The translations under genes and the position numbers were made by a program. DNA of 64,000 bases from Cyanophora paradoxa (lineage: Eukaryota; Glaucocystophyceae; Cyanophorales; Cyanophoraceae). Shown piece after piece: positions 31,695-41,009 of this stretch. The stretch covers positions 1 through 64,000 of the forward strand of contig QPMI01000565.1 of assembly GCA_004431415.1 (NCBI GenBank). Reading direction: 5' to 3'. How positions within the stretch are numbered: the stretch's first letter is position 1; each line of letters starts with the position of its first letter. The notes under the pieces were generated by a model, which ran no database searches, had not been told where the DNA came from, and saw only the letters and a list, made by a program, of their open reading frames with translations.

Positions 31695-32753
31695 TTACAG
31701 CATCTCAAAGTCAGAGTCATCGTCATCGGAAACCAAGTCAATCGGGGCCTCGGGCGCCGACTTAAGGGGAATGCGGGGAAGGGCCTGCGCTGCCTGCACT
31801 AAGTCCTGCCGCTCCTGCTCGCGCTGCGCCGCCAAGGCCGCTGCCGCCTCTGCCTCGCGCTGCCGCCGAGCCTCGATGCGCGCCTTGAGCTCGGCTGCCT
31901 CCTTCTGCTTGCGCTCGGCAATCTTGGCCAACGTCATCTCGCGACGAAGAAGGCGCTCGTGACGCAGCTTGCGCCGGAGTTCGGCCATTTCGCGCTTGGC
32001 GATGATGCGCTTCTCAATGGTCTTGACGTGCTGAGTCAGGCGCTTGGTGTAGTGTGACGTCACGCGAGAACGGGCAATGCCGGCGCCGAGCTTCAAGTCC
32101 TTCTCGTGTTCCTTGGTGGGGTTCTTGACGCGCTCGGAGTTGTCGGTGAATGACGTGGTCTCCATGAACTTCTTCTTGACGATTGACTTGGTCCTGATAA
32201 TGCGGCGCTTGCGAGTCGGGTTTTCGTTGTCGCCTTCAGAGTCAGAAGACGACTCAGAGTCGTATGGAATCGGCACGTCAAAGTCGATGAAGTCGTTGAT
32301 GTCAGACTCGGCGTCAGAGGCCTCGGACTTGGCGTCATCGGCGGGCTGAGGGGCGGGCTCGGCGACGGGCTGAGGGGCAGATGACGACGATGACGGAGGG
32401 GGGTAATTCGTGAAGACTTGAGGGGGGTAGGCCCAGGCGAGCGTCTCGGCGGCAGACTCGGCGAAAAGCTTGGGGTCGCCCCAGCCGTTGGCGGTCTTGA
32501 CCCAGCCCGGGACGGGGGGCACGTCGACGGGGGGCTCGGGCTTGGGCTCGGGCTTGGGTTGCTTGGACTTGGGCAGGAGGGCGGGTACAAAGTTGAGGTT
32601 GATGGTGCGGACGTTACCGTCGCTGTAAGCTTGGTAGCAGTACCCCAGATTGCGGGCACGCTTCTCCATTTCACGGGTAGGCCAATCGCGGGACTTAGTC
32701 CACATCTCGCGGGCCTTGGCAAGGTCCTCAACAAGCTCAGAGGGAAGCGACAT
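31695..32753 (-). CDS. Unknown coiled-coil protein with acidic and proline-rich linkers
   Basis: About 352 residues from the ATG at 32753 (the frame allows a start 11 codons earlier). Residues 1-110 are globular-looking (W-rich: 'WTKSRDWPTREMEKRARN'), 110-200 are Pro/Ser- and Asp/Glu-rich and probably disordered ('DSESSSDSEGD'), and 240-335 form a long Arg/Glu/Ala coiled coil. The C-terminus is acidic (SDDDDSDFEML). No family recognised. It might be cellular or viral; GC-rich codons fit both the GC-rich block and the cellular exons at 57306-57569. Confidence 0.5.
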   Translation of the reverse strand: MSLPSELVEDLAKAREMWTKSRDWPTREMEKRARNLGYCYQAYSDGNVRTINLNFVPALLPKSKQPKPEPKPEPPVDVPPVPGWVKTANGWGDPKLFAESAAETLAWAYPPQVFTNYPPPSSSSSAPQPVAEPAPQPADDAKSEASDAESDINDFIDFDVPIPYDSESSSDSEGDNENPTRKRRIIRTKSIVKKKFMETTSFTDNSERVKNPTKEHEKDLKLGAGIARSRVTSHYTKRLTQHVKTIEKRIIAKREMAELRRKLRHERLLRREMTLAKIAERKQKEAAELKARIEARRQREAEAAAALAAQREQERQDLVQAAQALPRIPLKSAPEAPIDLVSDDDDSDFEML

Positions 32754-32786
32754 CTGCGCAAAGGGAAAAGAGATCAGCAAAGGCAA

Positions 32787-33148
32787 AACGTGAGGTGACT
32801 GAGAGAGCGGACTTGTGAAAATTCGGAGAGGCAGGGTTTCCTTGGGCTGAGAGAAGGCGGCGAACCCGTTTCAAGAGTGAGGCAAAATGGCGGCGGACCG
32901 CGGTTTTGTTGCCGATTTTTTTCGCGGTCTAGTTCGCAACGGAAAACGTTGCCAACTGGCCTGAAAAAAGCCAAATTTAGCGTTGGACCAAAGACAGAAA
33001 AAGGAGCCGGCCTGACGGATTCAATGAATTCGCACACACCGAGACAATACGGCTAATGATAGAACTGAGTGACGGAAATTGCCCGAGTGTGTCCGCCGAA
33101 GGTCGAGTCTCGGATGGGGGGTACACCCTCAGGGGGCCCCCTGGCCCC
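32787..33148. other. GC-rich intergenic stretch, nothing recognised
   Basis: No credible gene, repeat or RNA was seen in these 360 bases. Confidence 0.4.
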
Positions 33149-33619
33149 TCACCCTGGTAGTACCCTCTCAAGGGGATTTTCGAAGCCGTACAATTCTTGG
33201 TAAGTCTCGTAATCCGGGCTGTACCCCCTCACAATCTGCGGGAGCCCCATTGAAAGCCTCCGTCTATCCTCTCTCAATTCCCTGCGGAAAAGTCTACGGT
33301 CTTCTCGAGCTTCGCGCGTCACGCCAGCTGGGCGTGGTCTATGATTGTTAGGGTTGTCGTAGCCTGGTCCCACCAGCCTCACGAAATTTTCGCGTATGGC
33401 CTCGGGGAGACTCTGGAAACGGTTCGTTGCGTGGAACTCGATCCATTCATTGAATCGACGCGGATATTGACGGATGACTTCAAGCACGCCCTGTGTGTTG
33501 GGCTCTGGTGTTATGTCGGGAATGTCATGTCCTGTGAGGTGCCAACGCCAGAACTCGCGCAGCCTCTCGAATGCCATATTCAACTCAAAGGGGAAATCGT
33601 AATAGAGATTGCCTGACAT
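33149..33619 (-). CDS. Hypothetical basic protein
   Basis: 156 residues, no recognised family. The N-terminus 'MSGNLYYDFPFELNMAFERLREFW' is aromatic-rich, and a basic stretch 'REAREDRRLFRRELREDRRR' lies at about residues 103-122. It is intact and in the same orientation as the gene at 31695-32753. It lies between repeat-rich segments. Confidence is limited because no homologue can be checked here. Confidence 0.45.
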   Translation of the reverse strand: MSGNLYYDFPFELNMAFERLREFWRWHLTGHDIPDITPEPNTQGVLEVIRQYPRRFNEWIEFHATNRFQSLPEAIRENFVRLVGPGYDNPNNHRPRPAGVTREAREDRRLFRRELREDRRRLSMGLPQIVRGYSPDYETYQELYGFENPLERVLPG

Positions 33620-33676
33620 TTTTCTCCCCGTCCGAAAATTTCCCCGCTTCGAGTCCAGACTCTGATTCTAACTCTT

Positions 33677-33728
33677 CCCAAGTCCCAAGTCCCAAGTCCC
33701 AAGTCCCAAGTCCCAAGTCCCAAGTCCC
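33677..33728. repeat. Third AAGTCCC minisatellite array
   Basis: Seven AAGTCCC units with the same left flank (CTAACTCTTCCC) as the array at 31578. About 50 bases downstream, at 33789-33800, is GGGATTCGAACC, the complement of a tRNA B-box, hinting at a SINE-like origin. Confidence 0.6.
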
Positions 33729-33861
33729 AGGTCACATTTTTCTCCCATTTTGACTCGAGATTCTGACCAAGTCCAAATCCGGGCCCGGGATTCGAACCCT
33801 CGTTTTCGATCGATTTCACGCGTGAAAACGGCACTTTTCGGCCTTTTCCGATTTTTCCTTT

Positions 33862-33975
33862 CTCGCGATCGCATTAATGTCCCCGATCTCGAAATCGCGA
33901 TCGAAAAGGGTCGCGATCGGGAGAAAATCGCGATCGCCAGGGTCGCGATCGGCTCGTGATCGCCGCGATCGCCAG
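33862..33975. repeat. Cluster of CGCGATCG palindromes
   Basis: At least five ATCGCGATCG/GTCGCGATCG motifs occur within about 110 bases just inside the right edge of the GC-rich block. No gene is visible in 33730-34095. Confidence 0.55.
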
Positions 33976-34126
33976 CCTCGGAGGGGGTACCCCCACAGCT
34001 GTTGCGGCGGTTATAAGAACCTCCGCAATCCAAGCGTCACTTCCGAGTCTCGAGCTCTCGGAGTTGACTTTTCGCGTTTGGCCCATTGATGGCCCTCCTA
34101 TATATATTAAGAGAGACAGAGGAAAA

Positions 34127-34381
34127 ATGCCACTCAGTGAAGCCCAGAAGAGAGCTATGAAGAGATACCAGCAAACTGAAAAAGGTAAGGCTCAAATAAA
34201 AAAGTTTAACGAAAAAATAGCCACACAGCTTAGAGATCTATATAACACTGATGATACTTATAGAGCCATGAAAATAGCAAGTTCATGTCAGCGAAAGTAT
34301 GCAGCCAATGCAGTCTGCTTTGTCAAGTATTTGTATGATGTCCCTTACTCAAATCGAGGGAGAAAATTGAAACATGTCTAA
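34127..34381 (+). CDS. Small basic protein ahead of prim-pol
   Basis: 84 residues, rich in Lys, Arg and Gln, mostly helical ('EAQKRAMKRYQQTEKGKAQIKKF'), ending with RGRKLKHV. It starts at the ATG at 34127 after TATATATTAAGAGAGACAGAGG. It occupies the same position before the primase as the basic gene at 12033-12359 in A and shares its composition. It is the first AT-rich gene after the GC-rich block. DNA association is inferred. Confidence 0.5.
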   Translation: MPLSEAQKRAMKRYQQTEKGKAQIKKFNEKIATQLRDLYNTDDTYRAMKIASSCQRKYAANAVCFVKYLYDVPYSNRGRKLKHV

Positions 34382-34390
34382 ATTATTTTT

Positions 34391-34425
34391 CCCAGCATAT
34401 TACTAGGCTGGGATATGCTGTTTAT
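34391..34425. terminator. Hairpin after small basic gene
   Basis: CCCAGC...GCTGGG and the nested AGCATAT...ATATGCT form alternative stems about ten bases past the stop codon. The placement parallels the hairpin at 12364-12402. Confidence 0.3.
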
Positions 34426-34531
34426 TCGCTGAAATACTACTTTATCGTTTTTGTATCTGAACCACTCGATATATCATGTGGATAAATTTCGTAGGGATAC
34501 TTTCTCGATTTCCAACAAAAAATGATTGGGG

Positions 34532-34574
34532 ACCCAAAACTACTTAAAGAAAAATCTTCTATATATATAAAAGG
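34532..34574 (+). promoter_or_regulatory. Putative promoter of prim-pol/helicase (shared motif)
   Basis: ACCCAAAACTACTTAA followed by TATATATATAAAAG ends 18 bases before the start codon. It is the same motif pair as at 12470-12518, upstream of a non-homologous primase-helicase. Confidence 0.5.
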
Positions 34575-34591
34575 GACCCCGATCGCTGAAA

Positions 34592-36918
34592 ATGAACGCC
34601 AAACAGACCAAGTTAATTAAATCGCTCGCTAACTGGCTTCGTTCTGATGAGGAACTTGCCAAAAACATGATTATCCCAGTGAAACCTGACAGCAAAGACC
34701 CAGTTTTCAAGCATAAGGGAGGTGCTTGGTCCTGGGAAAAGTATGAGGAAGCGCTGGCAACTAATCAGTATGTATCTTGGGGCATTCTGCTCTCAGACAA
34801 CATGATGGTTATTGACTTTGATGATGAGGAGGACTTTGAGAAATTCCGAGATATGTTTCCTGATGACTTTGATGCCAATCAACCCATGGCAAAAACTAAA
34901 AAAGGCTATCATGTCTACTTTAAACGACCTGAGGAGTTCAATAAACTCAAAATCACCGATAAGGCTCCAGGCTTTAAAGGCTTTGAAAAGGTTGACCTGA
35001 AAACAATCACTGGAACTGGAACTTCTGGATTGATCAATGTTTGTCCTAGTGTGAACAAGACTTGGGTGATTGCCCCATGGGATGATACCTGTGATTTCAA
35101 TGAGCCTACTGATGAGTTCAAAAAGTGGATTATAGACAACTATATCTATAAGAGTGAGTATACTGCTAATGCTACCTCACATGATGAATTGGAAAAGAGT
35201 ATTATGAAAGAGCTGGTGGATATGGGCTTTATGCATCCCAATATAATCTCTAAAACTGAACTGGGCTTTAACTTTGATGCTGCTAATAAGGGACTCAATT
35301 GCCCATGCTGCAATGGGTCACATGAATCGAATAACTGGTATGTTATGAAAGCCAAAGGGGAAGATAAAAAGTATATTGTGTCCAGCTACAGTGGCAATTG
35401 CAAAAAACGATTTATCTTCATTGGAATGCAATCTGATATCTTCAATCTCATTGATAAATCCGCTGGCTCTGGAGGCGCTCATTATGATGTCAGTCTTGTG
35501 TGCAAAGAGGTCCTACAACACACTTGGAGATACTCCAAAAAGTCATGGTTCAAACTCAATACTGATACTGGGATTTGGGAGCATGATGACACAAACCAAA
35601 AGATTTACCTAGATATTAGTTGCCTTGTTGTCCCTCAATACCTTGGCAGGGCTGTGCATTATAGCCAAAGAGCTTTGAAGGATGAAGAGAATAGAACAGC
35701 TTTCGAAGAGAAATCAAAAACATTAATTTCTATTGCCAAAAATCTTAAACAATCAGGATATCGCAAATCCCTTCTGACTGATCTGCTCCCTCTGCTAAAT
35801 GATGATGAATTCTATGAAAAGATTGATACAGTTCCATATGTAATTGGATTCGATAATGGTGTATTTGATCTGACAACTATGACTTTCAGAAAGGGTAAAC
35901 TGGAAGATATGGTGAGCAAGAGTGTGGGTTATGATTTTACTGAGAATGTAGACCCCAAGAAAGTGGAGCATCTCAATCAGATTTATAGAGAGATTGTAGA
36001 TGATCCAGCAGAGCGAAACTATCTTCTGGCATCTATTGCAATTGCTTTGAGTGGATCAACAAAATCACAGAAGTTCTACATGTGGACTGGTGCTGGTGCT
36101 AATGGTAAATCACTTGTTCAGGAATACTGCAAACAGATATCTGGGGCTTATTACAGCCCTCTCGAAATATCGTATTGGACCAAACCTAAGAAGAACTCAT
36201 CAGATGCTACCCCTGAACTTGCCAAACTCCTGGGAAAGCGACTTGTATTCAGTAATGAGGCTGAAGATGGTGATAAACTGCAAATTTCCAAAATTAAGGA
36301 GGTCACAGGTGGAAATGAAATGACTGTGAGAGCCTTGTTCAAAGACCCAGTAATCCTCACTCCAATGTTCCAGGTTTACATTACAACTAATGACAATTTG
36401 ACTATAAATAAACCAGACTTTGCAATTCAAAGAAGGCTTTCATACCAGAGATTCAATAATATATTCAGAGAGAAGCCTGAAGCTGGTCAAAAGAAAGCTG
36501 ACCCAACTCTGTTCACACTTCTTCACAATGATGATGAGTATAAGATGGCTCACATGAAGATATTACTGGATATGTGGAAGAACAAAGAAGTTGAAGAGAT
36601 CTTAAGAAATCCCCTCAATCGATTATTGAGCAGGGAATAAACTTTATAGCTGAAAATGACAAGATTGGTGAATGGCTTAGGGATAATTTCGAAGTTACCC
36701 ATAATGCAAACGACTTTGTTTCGAGTGATACCATTTACAAATCATACAGAAGTGTGGATGATAAAGTTGAATGTGTTTCTGTGATGAAGAGAGTAAGGGA
36801 AATCTTCAATGTGAAATCAGAGGTTAAACGAATTCAGGGAACCAGAGCAAGGGGCTACATTGGACTTCGAAAGATAACAAGGGTTCAAGAAGACAATGGA
36901 GAGGATGTTGAATATTAA
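34592..36918 (+). CDS. Bifunctional prim-pol with D5-like SF3 helicase (one frameshift near the end)
   Basis: The open frame runs 34592-36640 (682 residues), and a continuing frame ends at 36918 after a one-base break near 36600. The N-terminus is an archaeo-eukaryotic prim-pol: 'VIDFDDEED' (metal-binding acidic motif, near residue 72), 'KKGYHVYF' (His motif) and 'KVDLKTITGTG...CPS'. A Cys/His cluster 'CPCCNGSH' near residue 235 may bind zinc. The helicase has Walker A GAGANGKS (about residue 500), 'RLVFSNEAEDG' (Walker B) and 'VYITTNDNL' (motif C). It would prime and unwind during element replication. This is a different domain set from 12578-15164. Confidence 0.8.
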
Positions 36919-36971
36919 ACAAAACGATTTATGATTGAAATGTATATTTAATTTTTATAGCCTTACTGGAA

Positions 36972-37066
36972 ATGGTGTTGTTCACAGGTGTCACAGGTCC
37001 ATCCCATCTAGGGGGCTATAAAAAGAAAAATGACCAGGGGACGATAAAAACCTGTGAACACCTGTG
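36972..37066. repeat. GTGTCACAGGT inverted repeat
   Basis: TTCACAGGTGTCACAGGTCC and the facing CCTGTGAACACCTGTGACACC flank about 50 bases, giving a long potential hairpin just after the prim-pol gene. The same family of hairpins lies at 53110-53408 near the other end of element B. Confidence 0.6.
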
Positions 37067-37138
37067 ACACCTATCGAAAAAGACCAAAATTTGACAAGAA
37101 TACTTAAGGCTTACTTGATTGTGTATAGTGAAGACAAA

Positions 37139-37360
37139 ATGGCAAAGACTCTTGATGAGATGACCATGAGTGAGTTAGATAAATGCATAAAGCATGGAGA
37201 TATAGGGGCATATATCGAAATGTCACAGAGATTGATAGGTTACAATATGTATGCAGCTAAACCAAAGAGGAATAGATCAGTAAACATTCACATAACTGTT
37301 TCAGTGTCTGAAAATGCAAACAAAAAATTACAAAAGCATATTTACAAAAGTTATCTGTGA
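37139..37360 (+). CDS. Small hypothetical protein
   Basis: 73 residues from the ATG at 37139; an upstream GTG at 37064 would lengthen it. 'LDEMTMSELDKCIKHGDIGAYIEMSQRL' looks helical and 'RSVNIHITVSVSENA' beta. No family recognised. Its end overlaps the convergent small basic gene by ten bases. Absent from element A, where this position holds other genes. Confidence 0.4.
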   Translation: MAKTLDEMTMSELDKCIKHGDIGAYIEMSQRLIGYNMYAAKPKRNRSVNIHITVSVSENANKKLQKHIYKSYL

Positions 37361-37699
37361 CTTGCAATTGATTGCAAGTATAAAGCCAATTCCTTTGTAT
37401 ATATTTTTATAGCTGCCTCAGTGGCATACTGAGACCGCTTTTGCTCAATTATCTTATAGACCTGGGGGTCCATTGCTACTATCAGTAGGCAAATAATATT
37501 TAATCGGTCTCCCTCTGGGTCTCTGCTCCTCTTTTTGGGCTTTTCTGCGATAATAGGATGCCAGGGCTTGCTGCTTTTTATACTCTCTATATTCTGGGTC
37601 CTCTCTATATCGTTTCTGCATTGCCAGAATGTGTCTTATAGACCCCTCAGTAACAGGTTTATCACTGGTAAACTCGATTAAACTAATAGTGTCCTCCAT
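37351..37699 (-). pseudogene. Small basic protein with AT-hook-like motif, copy B (one frameshift)
   Basis: Counterpart of 11636-11983. A run of five G at about 37466, where copy A has four, breaks the frame. Beyond 37405 the sequence leaves the copy A sequence and gives a different C-terminal tail. RGRPIKYYLP, the AT-hook-like core, is intact. This is the outer limit of the A/B structural duplication. Confidence 0.55.
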
Positions 37700-37955
37700 T
37701 TATATTCCCAGAGAAAACGTTTTCTGCTGGCAGAGAACTTCTCCTTGGATACTCCTGTTGCTCATATGTATACTCTGTGGGGTCTGCTGGCATTGACTCC
37801 ACAGAAACTGTTGATCTCCTTCTCTCTCTTGCCTCAGATACATTATCCTCAGTATCTGACATCTCAAACTCTATTGTTGTGTCACAGCATCCACTGTGGC
37901 AATTGCTTACCACATGCAGACTGAGCATCTCAATAAACTTTCGTATTATATCCAT
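37683..37955 (-). CDS. Small hypothetical protein, copy B
   Basis: 90 residues, intact and nearly identical to 11380-11652 (one visible change is Gly to Ala near ENVFSG). The last 17 bases overlap the start of the next gene, as in copy A. No family recognised. Confidence 0.5.
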   Translation of the reverse strand: MDIIRKFIEMLSLHVVSNCHSGCCDTTIEFEMSDTEDNVSEARERRRSTVSVESMPADPTEYTYEQQEYPRRSSLPAENVFSGNINGGHY

Positions 37956-37977
37956 GTCTCTAATAAAACAGAGAAAA

Positions 37978-38712
37978 TTAAAGCCAAACTCGTCTTTTAT
38001 ATACTGTGGGAGCTACTCCCTTTTCTACTTCAGCTTTAGTGGCACCAGGTTCAATGGTTCCCTTTTGGGTCTTTGTTTTCATTTCATCTACTGCTTGCTC
38101 ATCGATTTGGTTCTCTTTCTTAGCAATAAACTGTTTATCTGGGACACCAGTAATGCCCATTTTATAAACTTCCTTTCGAAGCATCTCCTTTAGCTTGGCT
38201 CTCTCTTTCTTCTCAGTCACATACTGCTCCAAGGCACTGGATTTGGCTTCCAGATCTTTGAGTTTAGCAGTCATCTCATCCCATTGAGCCTTTGGAATTC
38301 GATGAATATTTTGAGTGGGAGCAGTCTTATATGTGACTTCACCAGCCATAGACTGGATTACCTTGTCTGATTCTTTACTGAGACCCTCACCTTTGCGAGC
38401 CAGTGATAGATCTTGCAAGCCTAAACCTTTATCATCAGCAGCACCAATAATTCGCCTGGCTCCCTCAGCTACAGCCTTCATCTTTGAGGCTTCAGGTGAA
38501 ATGTTGAGTTGGTCACTGGTTGAAGCCTGTGGGGCTTTGTCATCAAATGATTCCTCATAGGCAGCATTGAGGGGGTCTTCTTGTTGTTGAGAGGGCTTCA
38601 CTTCATTCATACCATTGAATTTCAGTGGGTCTGTGTTAATGGATCCATTGTTTCCACCACCTGAATAGCCAACAGCCCCAGCAGGGATCCCTATTTTTCG
38701 TTTGGGAGGCAT
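37978..38712 (-). CDS. Hypothetical basic/coiled-coil protein, copy B
   Basis: 244 residues, only a few substitutions from 10623-11357 (for example QQE for QEE near residue 44). Intact conservation in both copies argues that it is a functional gene. Basic N-terminus MPPKRK, disordered first third, helical middle. Confidence 0.6.
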   Translation of the reverse strand: MPPKRKIGIPAGAVGYSGGGNNGSINTDPLKFNGMNEVKPSQQQEDPLNAAYEESFDDKAPQASTSDQLNISPEASKMKAVAEGARRIIGAADDKGLGLQDLSLARKGEGLSKESDKVIQSMAGEVTYKTAPTQNIHRIPKAQWDEMTAKLKDLEAKSSALEQYVTEKKERAKLKEMLRKEVYKMGITGVPDKQFIAKKENQIDEQAVDEMKTKTQKGTIEPGATKAEVEKGVAPTVYKRRVWL

Positions 38713-38740
38713 TGTATCTTTATTAGAATGAGAGATAATT

Positions 38741-39523
38741 TTATAAACCGCGTTTATATCGCATCAATTTATTGCTATGGACTTGGCTTTTCACTTCTTT
38801 AGGGGCTTCCTCTTTCTCTGGAGGTTTCAGTTCATCTTCTTTCTTTTTTGGCTTTCTGTGGAAGCGAGGAAATGGGAAATCTTTCACAAGCTCAGCTTTA
38901 TCTACATAGTATTTAACTGAGTAGTTTGCAGAGGACCAAATAATATACTGATAGGAGTGAACATACTCTTCAAACATCTTGTAAAAATCCTCTTTATTTC
39001 GCATTATATTGTATTCTTCCTCTATGGCTTCCAGTTCTTTGCGATTTGCAGCACTTAAAAACATAGCATAGTCCGAATTAACTCGAATAGTCGAAGAGAC
39101 TTTCCTTAGCTTTTGTGTGATGCAGATAATGGATATTTTCGAATGGCGACCTCTGGAATACAGAGAGCCAATAATTTTATCACGAGTTAGGTCTACAATC
39201 TCATTATCTATAAGATCATCTAAAACTACACATAACTGGTTAACAGGTTGACCTTTTTCTATTTTCTCTTGCCTTTCATCTAGCAATTTAGCAATGTAAG
39301 GGGCATCCCATTTTCCCAGTTGCAATGTTGCAACTTTATCCCAGAAATGATTGAAGCTGGTTCCACTCACAACTAATACAACATCAATCTTTTTGGCATC
39401 ATGCAACTGCTTCAACCAATACTTTACAGCTTCTGATTTACCAGTTGCTGATTTTCCTATTGCCAGTACACGAAATGGTGGCTCTATCATTTCACCAGCC
39501 ACAAATTCATCCAAATCAGTCAT
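38741..39523 (-). CDS. Genome-packaging ATPase, A32/FtsK-HerA type, copy B
   Basis: 260 residues. Walker A GKSATGKS (residues 23-30), Walker B 'LCVVLDDLID', and 'SRGRHSKISIICITQ' are all present. The C-terminal 150 residues match copy A nearly exactly, while the N-terminal part differs at many positions. The start lies 65 bases after the MCP stop. TTTATTAAGAAAGAT precedes the ATG. Confidence 0.85.
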   Translation of the reverse strand: MTDLDEFVAGEMIEPPFRVLAIGKSATGKSEAVKYWLKQLHDAKKIDVVLVVSGTSFNHFWDKVATLQLGKWDAPYIAKLLDERQEKIEKGQPVNQLCVVLDDLIDNEIVDLTRDKIIGSLYSRGRHSKISIICITQKLRKVSSTIRVNSDYAMFLSAANRKELEAIEEEYNIMRNKEDFYKMFEEYVHSYQYIIWSSANYSVKYYVDKAELVKDFPFPRFHRKPKKKEDELKPPEKEEAPKEVKSQVHSNKLMRYKRGL

Positions 39524-39588
39524 TGTTGTATATCTTTCTTAATAAAGACATATAAAAATAATGCAGGGAGACTGAATATCGTCACAAT

Positions 39589-40957
39589 CTACAAATTTAT
39601 ACGACGAAGCCCATCTTTGTCCAAAATTATATAGGAATGCATGAGAGCGCGAACATTAACATCGATTACCTTATCTGAAGGCATGTACAGGGTGAGGAAT
39701 GAAGAGGAGGAATTTGTTAAATCAACATAACCAGACTGGGCAATATTTCGAATTGCCTTCTCTCCATCAATGCAGAAACTTAAACCTGAAAGGACATAGC
39801 GATCAGCAACCTTATCCATGTTAGAGCATTTGAAGGCATCAGCAATTAGCTCAGCACCTTTGAGTAGGGAAATTGGCTCAGTGGCAAAAAGTCGCTGACC
39901 ATTAATTTCAACAGTGAAAGTAATATCTTTGGAGTTGGCATAGGTCTTAAGAACACTGTGGGAGCCAGTGGATTTATCAACAGTTGCATTATCACGAACT
40001 GAAACAAGCAGAGCATAAACAAGACCTGAGATTTGAGAGAGGTTAATTCGATTGGGTTGGGCATTGCCCTTGGCAGGGAAAGCACTAGCATCTACAAATC
40101 CAATATCAAGGGAGGGAATAGCCATGCCAGTAGTCTTTACTTTTTCAATTACAGTAGCGAAAAGCTCATCAGAAACATTAATAGCATGCATGTAAAGGCG
40201 AGGAGAAGTAATAGAAATGACAGGGGTTGTTGCACCAAGAGTAAAGTCTGTGATGTTTTGACCAACATTTGCCAGAACAGTTTCAGCAGGGGCAGTTCCA
40301 AGACCATCATCTTTTGAATAATCTACATCAGCTGCTGCAACAGTAAGACCACGACCACCATAGGAAGTTTCAACATAACCCTTTCCAGCATCCTTAAACC
40401 AAACAGTAACAACCATTTCACCAGATAAAGCACCAAGGGAAGGTAGTGATTTAGCCAAGGCACAGGAATTTCAACGAAAAATGAGCCACCAAGGCGGTTG
40501 GTTCCATGAGCAGGAATGCCATGAACCATGCCCATTGATCGCTTCTTTTTAGCTAGTTGATCCTCCGAATAATAGACCAGGGGAAATGAGCAAGGAAATC
40601 AGATGGAATATGGTAGGTGTAAGATCCATAGGTAATTTCAAGTCGCTGAACTAAAGCACCAACTGGGCGAGTGTATCCATTGCGAACTAGGTCAGTATCA
40701 CCAGCAAAAGTGATGGCTGGAAGGTCGAAAGCAAGTTCGAGTTTTCCACAGAAATTGTAGCGAGGTAGCTTGAAGGAAATGCGATTTCCAACATTATTCT
40801 CAAAAGTATTGCTGGGATTCACAACAACTAGAACTGGCTTAGACTTGGATTCGAGACCAAGCATAAGGGAGTTATCCAGGAAAAAGGCTTTCGCCTCCTC
40901 TGGGGTTGTTAGGGCTTCTTTCAGCGAAAGTCTTTGAAGAGTGGAAGTGATATCCAT
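39589..40957 (-). CDS. Major capsid protein, double jelly-roll type, copy B (two frame breaks)
   Basis: Same gene as 7338-8702. The first frame runs 40957 to 40553, ending at the same TAG as in copy A; a middle frame follows to about 40470; the last frame is 40458-39589. The breaks are at the TTTCCCC run (about 40583-40589) and the CCTTGG near 40465, at the same places as in copy A. The exposed-loop region near 40330 differs strongly from copy A. The breaks could be a shared ancestral lesion, recoding or systematic base-calling error. Confidence 0.7.
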
Positions 40958-41009
40958 TATATTCTCTTTTATTATACTGCAACATAAAAATCTACCAATG
41001 ATCCTTAAT

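Larger units (their letters stand above)
21983..34095. mobile_element. GC-rich block of virus-like genes between elements A and B
   Basis: Composition changes sharply after the palindrome at 21982 and again at about 34095. Genes inside are intact, use GC-rich codons and include homologues of the AT-rich element's fibre proteins (26264-27085 and the C-terminus of 21963-26240). No polymerase, integrase, capsid or ATPase gene was seen in it. It may be part of a related virus from a GC-rich lineage or the missing half of element B. Confidence 0.5.

Noticed and set aside
36600-36640. Natural C-terminus of the prim-pol/helicase at 36640
   Set aside because: An adjacent frame continues with well-formed coding sequence to 36918, so a one-base break is more likely.
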